Shown here: piece by piece, positions 13,793 through 13,793 of the stretch | Position numbering within the stretch: position 1 is the first letter of the stretch | Layout of the letters: the number at the start of each line of letters is the position of its first letter | DNA from: CAZRGV01 sp964599655 | Lineage (GTDB): Bacteria > Planctomycetota > Planctomycetia > Isosphaerales > Isosphaeraceae | NCBI GenBank assembly: GCA_964599655.1 | Contig: CAZRGV010000147.1 | Coordinates: 1-13,793, forward strand | Direction of reading: 5' to 3' | Length of the DNA: 13,793 nucleotides | The notes under the pieces: model-generated | The model's input: the letters and a program-made list of their open reading frames with translations, nothing else | Databases searched by the model: none | Told to the model about the DNA's origin: nothing | Made by a program: the position numbers and the translations under genes

Positions 13793-13793
13793 C

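Noticed and set aside
1..13793. Mobile elements, CRISPR arrays, tRNA/rRNA genes or a defence island
   Set aside because: No transposase, integrase, regularly spaced repeats, tRNA-like cloverleaf or Cas/toxin-type gene was found; the exonuclease-WYL protein stands alone and is not evidence of a defence locus.

Overview
This window looks like a stretch of chromosome from a planctomycete, most likely of the Isosphaeraceae type. The evidence is the very high G+C content, a DUF1559 'prepilin-like' protein with its H-X9-DG tail, a TPR/FG-GAP/UnbV (CRTAC1-like) protein pair, a short DUF1559-linked lipoprotein, a (5-formylfuran-3-yl)methyl phosphate synthase, and typical planctomycete membrane proteins. 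A 15-base N run at 12651-12665 shows it comes from a draft scaffold. No mobile element, CRISPR array, tRNA or rRNA was seen. The assignment rests on gene content and protein motifs read by eye, not on a database search.

Layout. (1) 3-4674: two tandem paralogous FG-GAP/UnbV genes. The first is cut by the window edge. The second is complete, with a membrane anchor, a TPR region, seven DxDxDG calcium-type loops and a UnbV C-terminus. A small multi-pass membrane protein follows 3 bases later, probably in the same operon. (2) 4947-6923: a fused HemD-HemE protein (uroporphyrinogen-III synthase plus uroporphyrinogen decarboxylase). (3) 6924-8687: an AT-richer 371-base leader with a promoter candidate, then a DUF1559 protein, a 73-residue lipoprotein and a strong stem-loop terminator. 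(4) 8875-10341: a HemY-type protoporphyrinogen/coproporphyrinogen oxidase, another heme-pathway step. (5) 10464-11300: a DEDDh 3'-5' exonuclease fused to a C-terminal WYL-like domain. (6) 11425-12788: a DUF6580-like membrane protein followed by an mfnB-like gene broken by the N gap. (7) 12731 to the right edge, minus strand: a multi-pass membrane protein resembling an ABC-2 type permease, convergent with and overlapping the mfnB tail by 58 bases.

How the genes fit together. HemD-HemE and the HemY-type oxidase act in one pathway (hydroxymethylbilane to uroporphyrinogen III to coproporphyrinogen III, then porphyrin). They are separated by an independently promoted and terminated DUF1559/lipoprotein unit. 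MfnB makes the furan precursor of methanofuran/methylofuran, which fits the tetrahydromethanopterin-linked C1 metabolism known in planctomycetes. The most unusual proteins are the exonuclease-WYL fusion and the HemD-HemE fusion. Nothing here proves a new multi-gene system; most of the rest is ordinary planctomycete chromosome.
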